From Paludibacteraceae bacterium (GTDB lineage: Bacteria; Bacteroidota; Bacteroidia; Bacteroidales; Paludibacteraceae), in assembly GCA_018056165.1 (NCBI GenBank), contig JAGPGD010000006.1, forward strand, positions 1 to 64,000: a stretch of 64,000 nucleotides of DNA, read 5' to 3'. Of this stretch, positions 56,356-64,000 are shown piece by piece; position 1 is the stretch's first letter; each line of letters opens with the position of its first letter. The notes under the pieces are model-generated. The model saw only the letters and a list, made by a program, of their open reading frames with translations. It was not told the origin of the DNA and ran no database searches. Made by a program: the position numbers and the translations under genes.

Positions 56356-59300
56356 ATGCAAAATAAGGGACTTGTTAAGGTTTTTTTTATCGCCTTGTCG
56401 TTAGTATGTTTGTATTATTTATCCTTTACTATTGTAAGTAGTCACTATTCAAGAAAAGCGAAACAATATGCAGGTGGTGATCCCCTAAAAGAATATGCTT
56501 ATCTTGATTCTTTAGCTACAAAAAAAGTTTGGTTGGGCTATACTTTAAAGGAATGTCGAGAAAGGGAAATAAATTTAGGACTTGATTTAAAGGGTGGCAT
56601 GAATGTGGTACTTGAAATATCTGTCCCGGATATTATACGTGCTTTATCTAATTACAATACGACTCCAAATTTTGTAAAAGCCTTAGAAATAGCTACTGAA
56701 CGACAGAAAAACAGTCAAGCAGATTTTCTGGACTTATTCGTACAAGCATATAAAGAACTCGACCCTCATGCTAAACTGGCTTCTATTTTTAGCACCTATC
56801 AATTGAAAGATAAAATCTCCTTAAATTCTACCAATGAGGAAGTAATTACAGTATTAAGACAGGAAATTGATGATGCTATTAGCAATTCATTTAATGTTTT
56901 AAGAACTCGTATCGATCGTTTTGGGGTGGTTCAACCCAATATTCAAAAACTGTCAACCACGGGAAGAATTTTAATAGAATTGCCAGGGATAAAAGAACCC
57001 GAACGTGTTCGCAAACTTTTACAAGGTTCAGCTAATTTGGAATTTTGGGAAACTTATGATTTAAATGAGATTTTTAATAATTTAATGGAAGCTAATCGTA
57101 TTTTAGCAAGCATTCAAGTTGTTGATAATCAAGCAACCGAAAGCAAAGATACGGTTCAAACAAAGATTACTCCGACACAGGAAAAACAATCTGAAGTAGA
57201 TAGTTTGAAAGCTATTTTGGCAAAAAAAGCTGAAATAACTTCTGATTCACTTAAAATGTTGGAACAAAGAAAAAAAGAAAATCCTTTATTTTCTGTAATA
57301 CAACTCAACACTATCAATGGTCAGATCGGACGGGGTCCCCTTGTTGGATTGGTTCATAGCAAAGATACAGCTTTGGTGAATTATTATTTTAGTCTTCCTC
57401 AGGTTAAAGAAGTATTGCCGCGTGATTTGAGTTTTCGTTGGAGTGTCAAACCTCGCGATGAAAAAGGCGAATGGTTTGAATTAATTGCTATAAAAGTTAC
57501 TAATCGAGATGGACGGGCTCCTTTAGGAGGTAATGTTATTACCGATGCTCGAGTTGATTTCGGTCAAACATCAGCTTATGCCAATGTTAGCATGTCAATG
57601 AATGCTGAAGGTTCCAAAATTTGGGCTCGATTGACAAAAGATAATATTGGTAAATCAATAGCCATTGTGCTGGATGGTTATGTATACTCCTACCCTACTG
57701 TACAAAATGAAATTAAAGGAGGTCAGTCTCAAATTACAGGTAATTTTACCATTGAAGAAGCAAAAGATTTAGCAAATGTATTAAAGTCAGGTAAAATGCC
57801 TGCACCCGCTCGTATAGTTCAAGAAGATGTAGTGGGACCATCATTAGGACAAGAAGCTATTCAGAGCGGCTTCATTTCATTTATCATCGCTTTTGTGATG
57901 GTATTGATTTATATGATATTCTTTTATGGGTGGATTCCTGGTTTAGTAGCCGATATTGCCTTGTTTGCTAATGTCTTTTTCCTTCTGGGAATTTTAGCTT
58001 CCTTTTCGGCGGTATTAACATTACCTGGTATAGCAGGTATTGTGTTAACATTGGGTATGGCGGTTGATGCCAATGTAATTACCTATGAACGTATCAGAGA
58101 AGAAATGCGAGCAGGGAAAAACATGAAACGAGCCGTACAGGAAGGTTACAAAAATGCACTTTCAGCAATTATTGATGGGCAAGCAACAACTTTAATTACA
58201 GGTATTATTCTTGCAATTTTCGGAACTGGACCTATTAAAGGCTTCGCCACAACTTTAATTATTGGTATTATTACTTCTTTCATAACAGCAGTGTTTTTGT
58301 CTCGTTTGATAATTGAATGGTACGTAAGTCGCGATAATGCCAAAGAAATTTCATTTACTACCAACCTTACTAAAAACTTTCTCCAGAATACACATATTAA
58401 TTTTATTGGGATACGGAAATATGCCTATACTTTCTCAGGTATCTGTATATTTATTGCTTTAATTTCTTTTGCAGTTAGAGGTTTCGATATGGGTATTGAT
58501 TTTACAGGCGGACGAAATTACATTGTGCGGTTCGATCAGCCTGTGCAAACCGACCATGTGCGTTCTTTATTGGAAAATTCTTTTGAGGAAGCTGGCGTAC
58601 AAGTCATCACAATTGGTTCAGAAAATCAAGTGCGCATTTCTACTAAATACAAAATTGATGATAACTCTGAAAATGTTGAAAATGAGATTGAACAACGATT
58701 GTACACTGGTTTAAAACCTTTGTTAAAAGAAAATGTAACTCAAGAACAATTTGTTCAAGATTATATTAAAAGTTCTCAAAAGGTTGGTCCTACGGTAGCG
58801 AGTGATATCAGAAACGCTGCCATTTGGTCGATTGTTTTCGCTTTATTAGCGATAGGTTTGTATATTTTAATACGTTTCCATGAATTAGGATATGCATTAG
58901 GAGCTGTGTTGTCCCTGCTTCATGATGCTATTATCACAATAGGACTATTTTCATTATTCTACAGTGTTATGCCCTTCTCGATGGAAATTAACTTATCATT
59001 CATAGCGGCAATCTTGACAGTTTTAGGATATTCTATAAATGATACCGTAATTATTTATGACCGAATCAGAGAATACATCAAATTATATCCTAAACGAGAT
59101 AGATTAAGCATAATGAACAATGCCATCAATGCAACATTGAGCAGAACTTTTAATACTGCTATGACTACATTATTGGTATTGATCATTATATTCATTTTTG
59201 GTGGTGAAACCATTCGTGGATTTATCTTTGCTTTATTATTTGGTATTGGAATAGGAACTTATTCTTCTGTTTTTGTTGCTTCTCCTCTTACATACGAATA

Positions 59301-59373
59301 TTATAAATGGAAAACAAAAAGAGAAGCAAAAAAAATCGGTGGAACAAAAAAGGTAATTGTCAAAACGACTTAA
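56356..59373 (+). CDS. secDF: SecDF fusion protein
   Basis: The protein is 1005 aa, with SecD (~1-650) fused to SecF (~680-1005). The SecD part starts with one helix, a large periplasmic P1 domain (LGLDLKGGMNVVLE, RTRIDRFGVVQPNIQ, RILIELPGI), and helices with TLGMAVDANVITYERIREE (proton-relay Asp). The SecF part has RGFDMGIDFTGGRNYIVRF and ILTVLGYSINDTVIIYDRIRE. It uses the proton gradient to pull exported proteins across the membrane. Fused SecDF is normal in Bacteroidota. Residues ~235-320 hold a charged helical insertion in the periplasmic part. Confidence 0.97.
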   Translation: MQNKGLVKVFFIALSLVCLYYLSFTIVSSHYSRKAKQYAGGDPLKEYAYLDSLATKKVWLGYTLKECREREINLGLDLKGGMNVVLEISVPDIIRALSNYNTTPNFVKALEIATERQKNSQADFLDLFVQAYKELDPHAKLASIFSTYQLKDKISLNSTNEEVITVLRQEIDDAISNSFNVLRTRIDRFGVVQPNIQKLSTTGRILIELPGIKEPERVRKLLQGSANLEFWETYDLNEIFNNLMEANRILASIQVVDNQATESKDTVQTKITPTQEKQSEVDSLKAILAKKAEITSDSLKMLEQRKKENPLFSVIQLNTINGQIGRGPLVGLVHSKDTALVNYYFSLPQVKEVLPRDLSFRWSVKPRDEKGEWFELIAIKVTNRDGRAPLGGNVITDARVDFGQTSAYANVSMSMNAEGSKIWARLTKDNIGKSIAIVLDGYVYSYPTVQNEIKGGQSQITGNFTIEEAKDLANVLKSGKMPAPARIVQEDVVGPSLGQEAIQSGFISFIIAFVMVLIYMIFFYGWIPGLVADIALFANVFFLLGILASFSAVLTLPGIAGIVLTLGMAVDANVITYERIREEMRAGKNMKRAVQEGYKNALSAIIDGQATTLITGIILAIFGTGPIKGFATTLIIGIITSFITAVFLSRLIIEWYVSRDNAKEISFTTNLTKNFLQNTHINFIGIRKYAYTFSGICIFIALISFAVRGFDMGIDFTGGRNYIVRFDQPVQTDHVRSLLENSFEEAGVQVITIGSENQVRISTKYKIDDNSENVENEIEQRLYTGLKPLLKENVTQEQFVQDYIKSSQKVGPTVASDIRNAAIWSIVFALLAIGLYILIRFHELGYALGAVLSLLHDAIITIGLFSLFYSVMPFSMEINLSFIAAILTVLGYSINDTVIIYDRIREYIKLYPKRDRLSIMNNAINATLSRTFNTAMTTLLVLIIIFIFGGETIRGFIFALLFGIGIGTYSSVFVASPLTYEYYKWKTKREAKKIGGTKKVIVKTT

Positions 59374-59381
59374 TAAATGCT

Positions 59382-59420
59382 AAAAAGCCCTATTGAGAAA
59401 ATCTTGATGGGGCTTTTTTT
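59382..59420 (+). terminator. Terminator of secDF
   Basis: AAAAAGCCCTAT pairs with ATGGGGCTTTTT (one wobble) around a 13-base loop, followed by TT. It begins 9 bases after the secDF stop. Confidence 0.85.
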
Positions 59421-59453
59421 AATGAAAAATAGATAGAAATTTACAACAGTATT

Positions 59454-59828
59454 TTAAATTGTAGAAATTTCTTTTCCAAAGGGTGTAAGTGCTAATGCCG
59501 CGAGTTTAAAATGCTGTTTTGCAAAGGGAATACCAATAATAGTAATGGCACATAAAATACCAAAAACGATATGCGTTAAAGCAATCCAAATGCCACCAAC
59601 CAGTAACCAGATTATATTCATCAGGACAAATAAAAAATTGGTTTCAGCAGAGGTTGATTGAATATCGCTTCCAAAGGGCCACAAAGCTAAAACGGATAAT
59701 TTTAATGTTTGAATTCCAAAAGGAATGCCAACGATGGTTACCATCAATAATAAGCTGGAAATGAGATATTCAGCAGCGATAACCAATCCTCCCAAAATTA
59801 ACCACAGAATGTTTCCAATTATTTTCAT
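59454..59828 (-). CDS. YccF domain inner-membrane protein
   Basis: The protein is 124 aa with four hydrophobic helices in two similar halves, each with the family pattern N-I-x-W-L-x-x-G and an IVGIPFGIQ / IIGIPFAKQ motif followed by K-L-x-x-L-A-L-x-P-F-G. It is a YccF (DUF307) protein. Function is unknown. It is convergent with secDF and lies 31 bases downstream of nspC on the same strand. Confidence 0.85.
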   Translation of the reverse strand: MKIIGNILWLILGGLVIAAEYLISSLLLMVTIVGIPFGIQTLKLSVLALWPFGSDIQSTSAETNFLFVLMNIIWLLVGGIWIALTHIVFGILCAITIIGIPFAKQHFKLAALALTPFGKEISTI

Positions 59829-59859
59829 TGCATTTTGATTATTTATAAGTAATTCTAAA

Positions 59860-60993
59860 TCAAGATAATTTATTCTTATAATCTTCGTAAGTAAATTCTC
59901 TGATAAGTTCGAATTGATTGTCTTTTGTCCATAAACTTATACTGGGATGTGTTACTCCATTGAACATCGTCGTTTTTACTATTGTATAGTGAATCATATC
60001 GTCGAAAACAATGCGGTCACCAACTTTTAATTCTTTATCAAACGACCACGAACCGCAGAAATCACCTGCCAAACAACTGTTTCCTCCCATGCGATAAGTT
60101 GGTTTACCTGGAATTTCATCTGTTGCACCTATGATTGTCGGTTTATATGGCATTTCCAGACAATCAGGCATGTGACAAGAAAATGAAACATTCAAGAGAG
60201 CTGTTTTGATGCCTTTATTTTCTACAATATCTGTAACGGTGGCTACTAAAACACCTGTTTGCCAGGCAAATGCACTTCCTGGTTCGAGAATAAGCTGAAT
60301 GTGAGGATATTTTTCCTTGAAACTTTTCAGAACAGAAACAAGAAGCTCTATATTATAATTTTTTTTTGTCATGAGATGACCGCCGCCCAAATTCAACCAT
60401 TTCAGTTGTGAAAAATATTTACCAAATTTATCTTCTATCACTTGAAGCAATTTTGCCGAATCTTCTGCATCAGATTCGCATAAAACATGAAAATGCAAAC
60501 CTTCAATTCCATCTGGTAATTTTTCTCCCAATTGTTGAGCAAGTATTCCTAGCCTTGAACCCGGTAAACAAGGGTTATATAAATTTGTGGTTACAGGTGA
60601 AAACTCAGGGTTAATGCGTAAACCGCAGGAAATATTTTTTTCTTTTGTCTGAGAATGAAACTTGTAAAATTGTGATAATGAATTAAAAGTAATATGACTG
60701 CTATAATTTAAAATTTCAGGAAATTCTTTTTCTGTATAAGCTGGCGAATAAGTATGGGCTTTTGTTTTCATTTCTTCAAAAGCAAGACGGGCTTCCCACA
60801 ATGAGCTGGCTGCCGCTCCCGAAATATATTCTCGAACAATTGGAAATACACTCCACATGGCAAATGCTTTGAATGCCAAAATAATTTCAGCTCCACTACG
60901 ATCTTTTACAGACTTTATCAATGCCAGATTTTTTCTGAATGCGACTTCATCCAACACAAAACAAGGAGAAGGAATCTGTGAATAATCTATCAT
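59860..60993 (-). CDS. nspC: Carboxynorspermidine decarboxylase
   Basis: The protein is 377 aa, an alanine-racemase-fold (type III) PLP decarboxylase. The PLP lysine is Lys42 in ILAFKAFAMW. Other motifs are LHFHVLCESDAED, WLNLGGGHLMTKKNY and LILEPGSAFAWQTG. The late active-site motif is GNSCLAGDFCG with the catalytic Cys. It decarboxylates carboxyspermidine or carboxynorspermidine to make spermidine or norspermidine. The partner dehydrogenase is not in the window. Confidence 0.93.
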   Translation of the reverse strand: MIDYSQIPSPCFVLDEVAFRKNLALIKSVKDRSGAEIILAFKAFAMWSVFPIVREYISGAAASSLWEARLAFEEMKTKAHTYSPAYTEKEFPEILNYSSHITFNSLSQFYKFHSQTKEKNISCGLRINPEFSPVTTNLYNPCLPGSRLGILAQQLGEKLPDGIEGLHFHVLCESDAEDSAKLLQVIEDKFGKYFSQLKWLNLGGGHLMTKKNYNIELLVSVLKSFKEKYPHIQLILEPGSAFAWQTGVLVATVTDIVENKGIKTALLNVSFSCHMPDCLEMPYKPTIIGATDEIPGKPTYRMGGNSCLAGDFCGSWSFDKELKVGDRIVFDDMIHYTIVKTTMFNGVTHPSISLWTKDNQFELIREFTYEDYKNKLS

Positions 60994-61130
60994 TGAAAGA
61001 TATATTTATGAATAATGAAAAAGAGTTTAATTAGAAATTAAGCTATAAAAATAAAAACATTGGCGTTTTCTACAAAAGTAGTAACAATTTTTTTAGTTCA
61101 AAAAAATTTTGAAAATAAAGAAAAAACAAT

Positions 61131-62075
61131 TTATGTGTTAGTGGAATGAATTTCAGATAGATATATTTGTTCTGTTTGTCCTGGTGTAGGGAAAAAAACT
61201 GCTTTTGACAAACAATTCAGTGTAAATAAATCCATAATAGTGGAATAACCAGAACGAGCAAAAATTTTATCAGCATTTTTCAACAGACTTGCCATTTCAA
61301 TAGCAGGAAGATGAGAAATAAGGGTAATATTGCCAATTTTCTGGGTCGTAATTTTTTGCTGTGGTTGTCCTTGAATTATCAATGTTTGATAAGAATTTTC
61401 TTTGTGAAGTTGAATCATTTTTTGTTCAAATAAAGTTCTTTGCGGTTCCAATCCTGAAACAATTACAACTACTTCAAATTTTTTTTGAGAAGGAATATAT
61501 GGTAAATTTTGAAAACGGGAAATTGGACCAATAAATTTTGCATTATTAGGAAGAGGATATTTATGAGCCAGATCGCCTGATAAGCCTGGAGCATTTTCAG
61601 TATCAGGAATCCAGCATTCGTTGTAATGTTGAATAATAAAACGATGCAATTTCCACCCTATCCATTCTAACATTTTATTGTTTCGAGGCATTTTTATCAT
61701 AAGCTGATGGGTGATGTAAATGGAATGAATTCCCCGATTCCATAAACCAAAACGATTATCAGAAATCACCTTATCAAAATGTTCTTGAGCTATTATTTTC
61801 TTTAACCAGTAATGTTCTTTGACAATTCCATATAAAATAAAAGGCAACCATTTGAGCATAGTTGCGATTTGAGAATTTTTAGAACTGTATTGAACCTTGT
61901 AGGAGGGAAATTCTATCCAACGAAGAAAAGGAAATTCCTGTTGTAACAGTTGAAGTGGAAAACCATCTGCTGCAATGATCACCTCATTTTTCTCAGCAAG
62001 CAATTTTTGAATAATCGGTATGCATCGGGTGGCATGACCTAATCCCCAATTTAAAGGACAAACCAAAATTTTCAT
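61131..62075 (-). CDS. Glycosyltransferase, MurG/UGT-like (GT-B), probably C-terminally short
   Basis: The protein is 314 aa. N-terminal GT-B features are LVCPLNWGLGHATRCIPI (1-18 region); the C-terminal nucleotide-sugar part has ARSGYSTIMDL and FPTPGQTEQIYLSE. In related Bacteroidota proteins the chain continues ~30-40 residues past the GQTEQ motif, whereas this one stops after 15 residues with no matching frame beyond. Donor and acceptor are unknown. It may still be active, because the main donor-binding motif is intact. Confidence 0.8.
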   Translation of the reverse strand: MKILVCPLNWGLGHATRCIPIIQKLLAEKNEVIIAADGFPLQLLQQEFPFLRWIEFPSYKVQYSSKNSQIATMLKWLPFILYGIVKEHYWLKKIIAQEHFDKVISDNRFGLWNRGIHSIYITHQLMIKMPRNNKMLEWIGWKLHRFIIQHYNECWIPDTENAPGLSGDLAHKYPLPNNAKFIGPISRFQNLPYIPSQKKFEVVVIVSGLEPQRTLFEQKMIQLHKENSYQTLIIQGQPQQKITTQKIGNITLISHLPAIEMASLLKNADKIFARSGYSTIMDLFTLNCLSKAVFFPTPGQTEQIYLSEIHSTNT

Positions 62076-62149
62076 AACAACCTGGAGTTGTAAATTTTCG
62101 CATTTTTTATTAAAGCAATAATAAACCAGTTGTTTTTGTATTTTAAAAA

Positions 62150-62920
62150 TTATGTTGAAATAGAAACATCAAAACCATAATTCCGAGCTTTTTCGGCGAT
62201 AGCATTTAATTCATTTAAAGGAATTTTTTCAAGATTTTTTAAAGGTGTTTCTCTATCAATAGTGTAAATCATTACCTGAGTTGCATTCATTTCAAGAAGA
62301 GCTTGTAACCAGGCATTAATCTCCTCATCTGTAGTATTATCCACTTTTTCTCCGTTATATTCACCTCTTATAAAAAGAGTTTGAATAATCATTTTTCCTT
62401 CAAACTTTTTTAAATGTTCAATCAGCCATTTAACTGTAATATATTTCTGTGTTGGTCGGTTTAGCAATTGTAAAGTATGGTCGAAGGCTGTATCAAACTT
62501 CAAAATGTTATCATCTACTTTATTTAAAGCTCTGAAAACTTGTGGTTTATGAATTTCAGTTGCGTTAGATAAAACTCCTACTTTTGCAAGTGGACAATAA
62601 ATATCACGAAGTCGCAAAGTATCTTCAATTATGTTTTCAAAGTCAGGATGAATGGTAGGTTCACCATTTCCTGCAAAAGTTATGATATCAGGAATTTTCT
62701 CCAGTGAAATCATTTTTTGCAATTCAGCTTCAAGTGCGGCAGATACTTCTTCTCTTTTTGGAAGAGGGGATTTTTTCATTTTTGTATTGAAGCCACATTC
62801 ACAATAGAGACAATCGTAAGTACAAATTTTTGCATCAATAGGTAATAAATTAATTCCCAACGAAATACCTAACCTTCTGCTATGGACGGGACCAAAAACT
62901 ATTTTATCAAATAAGATCAT
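62150..62920 (-). CDS. Radical SAM protein
   Basis: The protein is 256 aa. The [4Fe-4S]-SAM motif CTYDCLYC gives Cys33, Cys37 and Cys40. A GNGEPTIHPDF motif (the usual GGEP SAM-binding part) follows near 105-115. The start PVHSRRLGISLGINLLP marks a common anaerobe family of unknown substrate. It lies 74 bases upstream of the glycosyltransferase on the same strand. Confidence 0.88.
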   Translation of the reverse strand: MILFDKIVFGPVHSRRLGISLGINLLPIDAKICTYDCLYCECGFNTKMKKSPLPKREEVSAALEAELQKMISLEKIPDIITFAGNGEPTIHPDFENIIEDTLRLRDIYCPLAKVGVLSNATEIHKPQVFRALNKVDDNILKFDTAFDHTLQLLNRPTQKYITVKWLIEHLKKFEGKMIIQTLFIRGEYNGEKVDNTTDEEINAWLQALLEMNATQVMIYTIDRETPLKNLEKIPLNELNAIAEKARNYGFDVSIST

Positions 62921-63008
62921 TTTACTAATTGTAATATTTATTAAAAACAGATGACAACAAACAAATAATAGGAAGAATTGGTTTATCGCAACTGCTTAAT
63001 TTTCAATT

Positions 63009-63644
63009 TTAATTTTGTTTCTTTTTGCCATAAAAATAAGTTTTTTGTTCTTCTTTGACATCGAAAGTTACAATTTCCCAATCAGGTCGATTTTGAAAAA
63101 AACATAACAAGCCAAAGTCTCCTGCCGCAAAAAGACTATGGAGCGAGAAAATAGGAAGAAAAAAATAAAAAAGTTGTTGTTGATAAAATAAAATCATTCC
63201 TAACAGTGATAAAATGGTGACAGTAATAGTAGGAGCCAGAGCTATTTTCTTAAATTGTTGATAATTAACAACTTCTTTATCGCATTCGACGTAAAACAAA
63301 AATTTTTTTAGTTGAAAACCAAAGGTCAAATGACGGCTGCCAATGCACCAATAAGCAATAGCGTGAATAAATTCATGCAAAATGATCAGAAAAGTAAAGG
63401 TAAAAACAGTTCCCCAACCAAGCCAGATTAAATAATTAACTTCACGATAAACAAAAAAAGGCATAAAAGCTTTGAACAAACCAAGCATAAAAGCAAGTAA
63501 ACCAATTAGCTGATACATATTCGCAATGCGAGCCCACTTGGGCATTTCGCTTATTTCATTTTTTATAAAACTTTTAATTTCACTATGAGGAACAGAGGCA
63601 AGTTGAACGTAATCGGGTTGTTGGATTAATTCCTGATAAGTCAT
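63009..63644 (-). CDS. DUF3267 putative zinc metallopeptidase, membrane protein
   Basis: The protein is 211 aa with four hydrophobic helices (~45-62, 72-90, 140-160, 163-182). HEFIH at 90-94 gives the zinc-type HExxH motif at the edge of the second helix, followed by YWC. DUF3267 proteins are integral membrane proteins resembling site-2-type peptidases. The substrate is not known. It is 88 bases upstream of the radical SAM gene and 21 bases downstream of dnaG. Confidence 0.85.
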   Translation of the reverse strand: MTYQELIQQPDYVQLASVPHSEIKSFIKNEISEMPKWARIANMYQLIGLLAFMLGLFKAFMPFFVYREVNYLIWLGWGTVFTFTFLIILHEFIHAIAYWCIGSRHLTFGFQLKKFLFYVECDKEVVNYQQFKKIALAPTITVTILSLLGMILFYQQQLFYFFLPIFSLHSLFAAGDFGLLCFFQNRPDWEIVTFDVKEEQKTYFYGKKKQN

Positions 63645-63665
63645 TTTATTTCAGCGTAATAATAG

Positions 63666-64000
63666 TTAAATCTTAATAATAATGCGTTCACCCAAATTTC
63701 TTGACAATTGATTTTTTATTTCTTCCAGTTGCTCAATTTCTTTCATTAATTGTTTAACAAGTTCTTCGTTTTTGTCTTCCGTTGCTTTTTTCATTTCTAT
63801 CAATTTTTCCCGCAATTGAGATACAACGATGCTGTTTTTATATTCTAAAATCACACGTTCCACATAGTCCCTTAATTTTTCTGATTCAGCATCAATTTTT
63901 TTGACTTTTGAATAAATTTTGCTAAGCGTATATTTCTGGGAAATCAAATTGGCTACTAATTTACTAATTTCACTATTGGGATGATGAAGAAAATAATTTT
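63666..64000 (-). CDS. dnaG: DNA primase DnaG, C-terminal end (5' part outside window)
   Basis: The frame stays open to the window edge (NYFLHHPNSEISKL...), so only the last ~111 residues are seen. Residues such as HPNSEISKLVANLIS, KLRDYVERVILEYKN and LGERIIIKI, with helical heptads between, match the C-terminal helicase-binding domain of Bacteroidota DnaG. The TTG at 63947 is internal. DnaG makes the RNA primers for replication. Confidence 0.85.
   Translation of the reverse strand, partial: NYFLHHPNSEISKLVANLISQKYTLSKIYSKVKKIDAESEKLRDYVERVILEYKNSIVVSQLREKLIEMKKATEDKNEELVKQLMKEIEQLEEIKNQLSRNLGERIIIKI

Overview
The window looks like a chromosomal segment of a low-GC, AT-rich member of the Bacteroidota, most likely order Bacteroidales. 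The reasons are type IX secretion (T9SS) C-terminal sorting domains, BACON and FGE-sulfatase-like lipoproteins, a fused SecDF, Bacteroidota-style -33/-7 promoters (TTTG-N20-TAnnTTTG), a Rel with Bacteroidota-like core, a DPSL-type ferritin and few Shine-Dalgarno sites. The species cannot be named from the sequence.

Layout. 1-3.3 kb: the end of a T9SS cargo gene, an overlapping small membrane or exported protein, an FtsB/DivIC-like protein and a secreted endonuclease I. 3.4-9.2 kb: tadA, guaA, tatD, tRNA-Ser(GGA), then an ExbB/ExbD energy-transducing operon with two exbD genes. 9.6-14.2 kb: engB, a sodium:solute symporter, recR, a membrane protein, a HAD-like phosphatase and a DPSL ferritin. 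14.5-22.3 kb: guaB followed by an envelope-biogenesis run of three periplasmic SurA/PpiC-type foldases and an OstA/LptA-like protein. 22.4-25.6 kb: argH, an SRPBCC protein, pyrE and a small DNA-binding protein.

25.8-41.8 kb is the accessory part. A three-gene minus-strand cassette occurs twice in tandem (about 7.2 kb each). It encodes a BACON plus FGE/C-type-lectin-fold lipoprotein (397 aa), a small T9SS-sorted protein (204 aa) and a giant exported protein (1779 or 1802 aa). The giant protein joins a streptopain-like C10 cysteine peptidase, about 16 leucine-rich repeats and a second, HExxH-type metallopeptidase-like domain. The copies are mosaic: near-identical in the lipoprotein, except for a dense cluster of changes in its last 43 residues, and strongly diverged in the C-terminal half of the protease. 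Two gene remnants flank copy A. This cassette is the best candidate in the window for an undescribed system: a surface lectin-like protein, a T9SS-sorted partner and a two-protease LRR effector. That reading is inference.

42-64 kb is mostly housekeeping: tRNA-Ala(GGC), ruvC, rel, an alanine-dehydrogenase-like gene, an esterase, metG, mutY, mltG, murB, miaA, a PRiA4-ORF3-like protein, initiator tRNA-fMet, secDF, a YccF protein, nspC, a glycosyltransferase, a radical SAM protein, a DUF3267 metallopeptidase-like protein and the 3' end of dnaG. The intergenic spaces around metG and mutY carry two families of short structured repeats (R1, three hairpins sharing a core; R2, a 133-bp two-hairpin element). 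R1 also truncates a pseudogene at 25.8 kb. No integrase, transposase, reverse transcriptase, CRISPR array or rRNA gene was seen.
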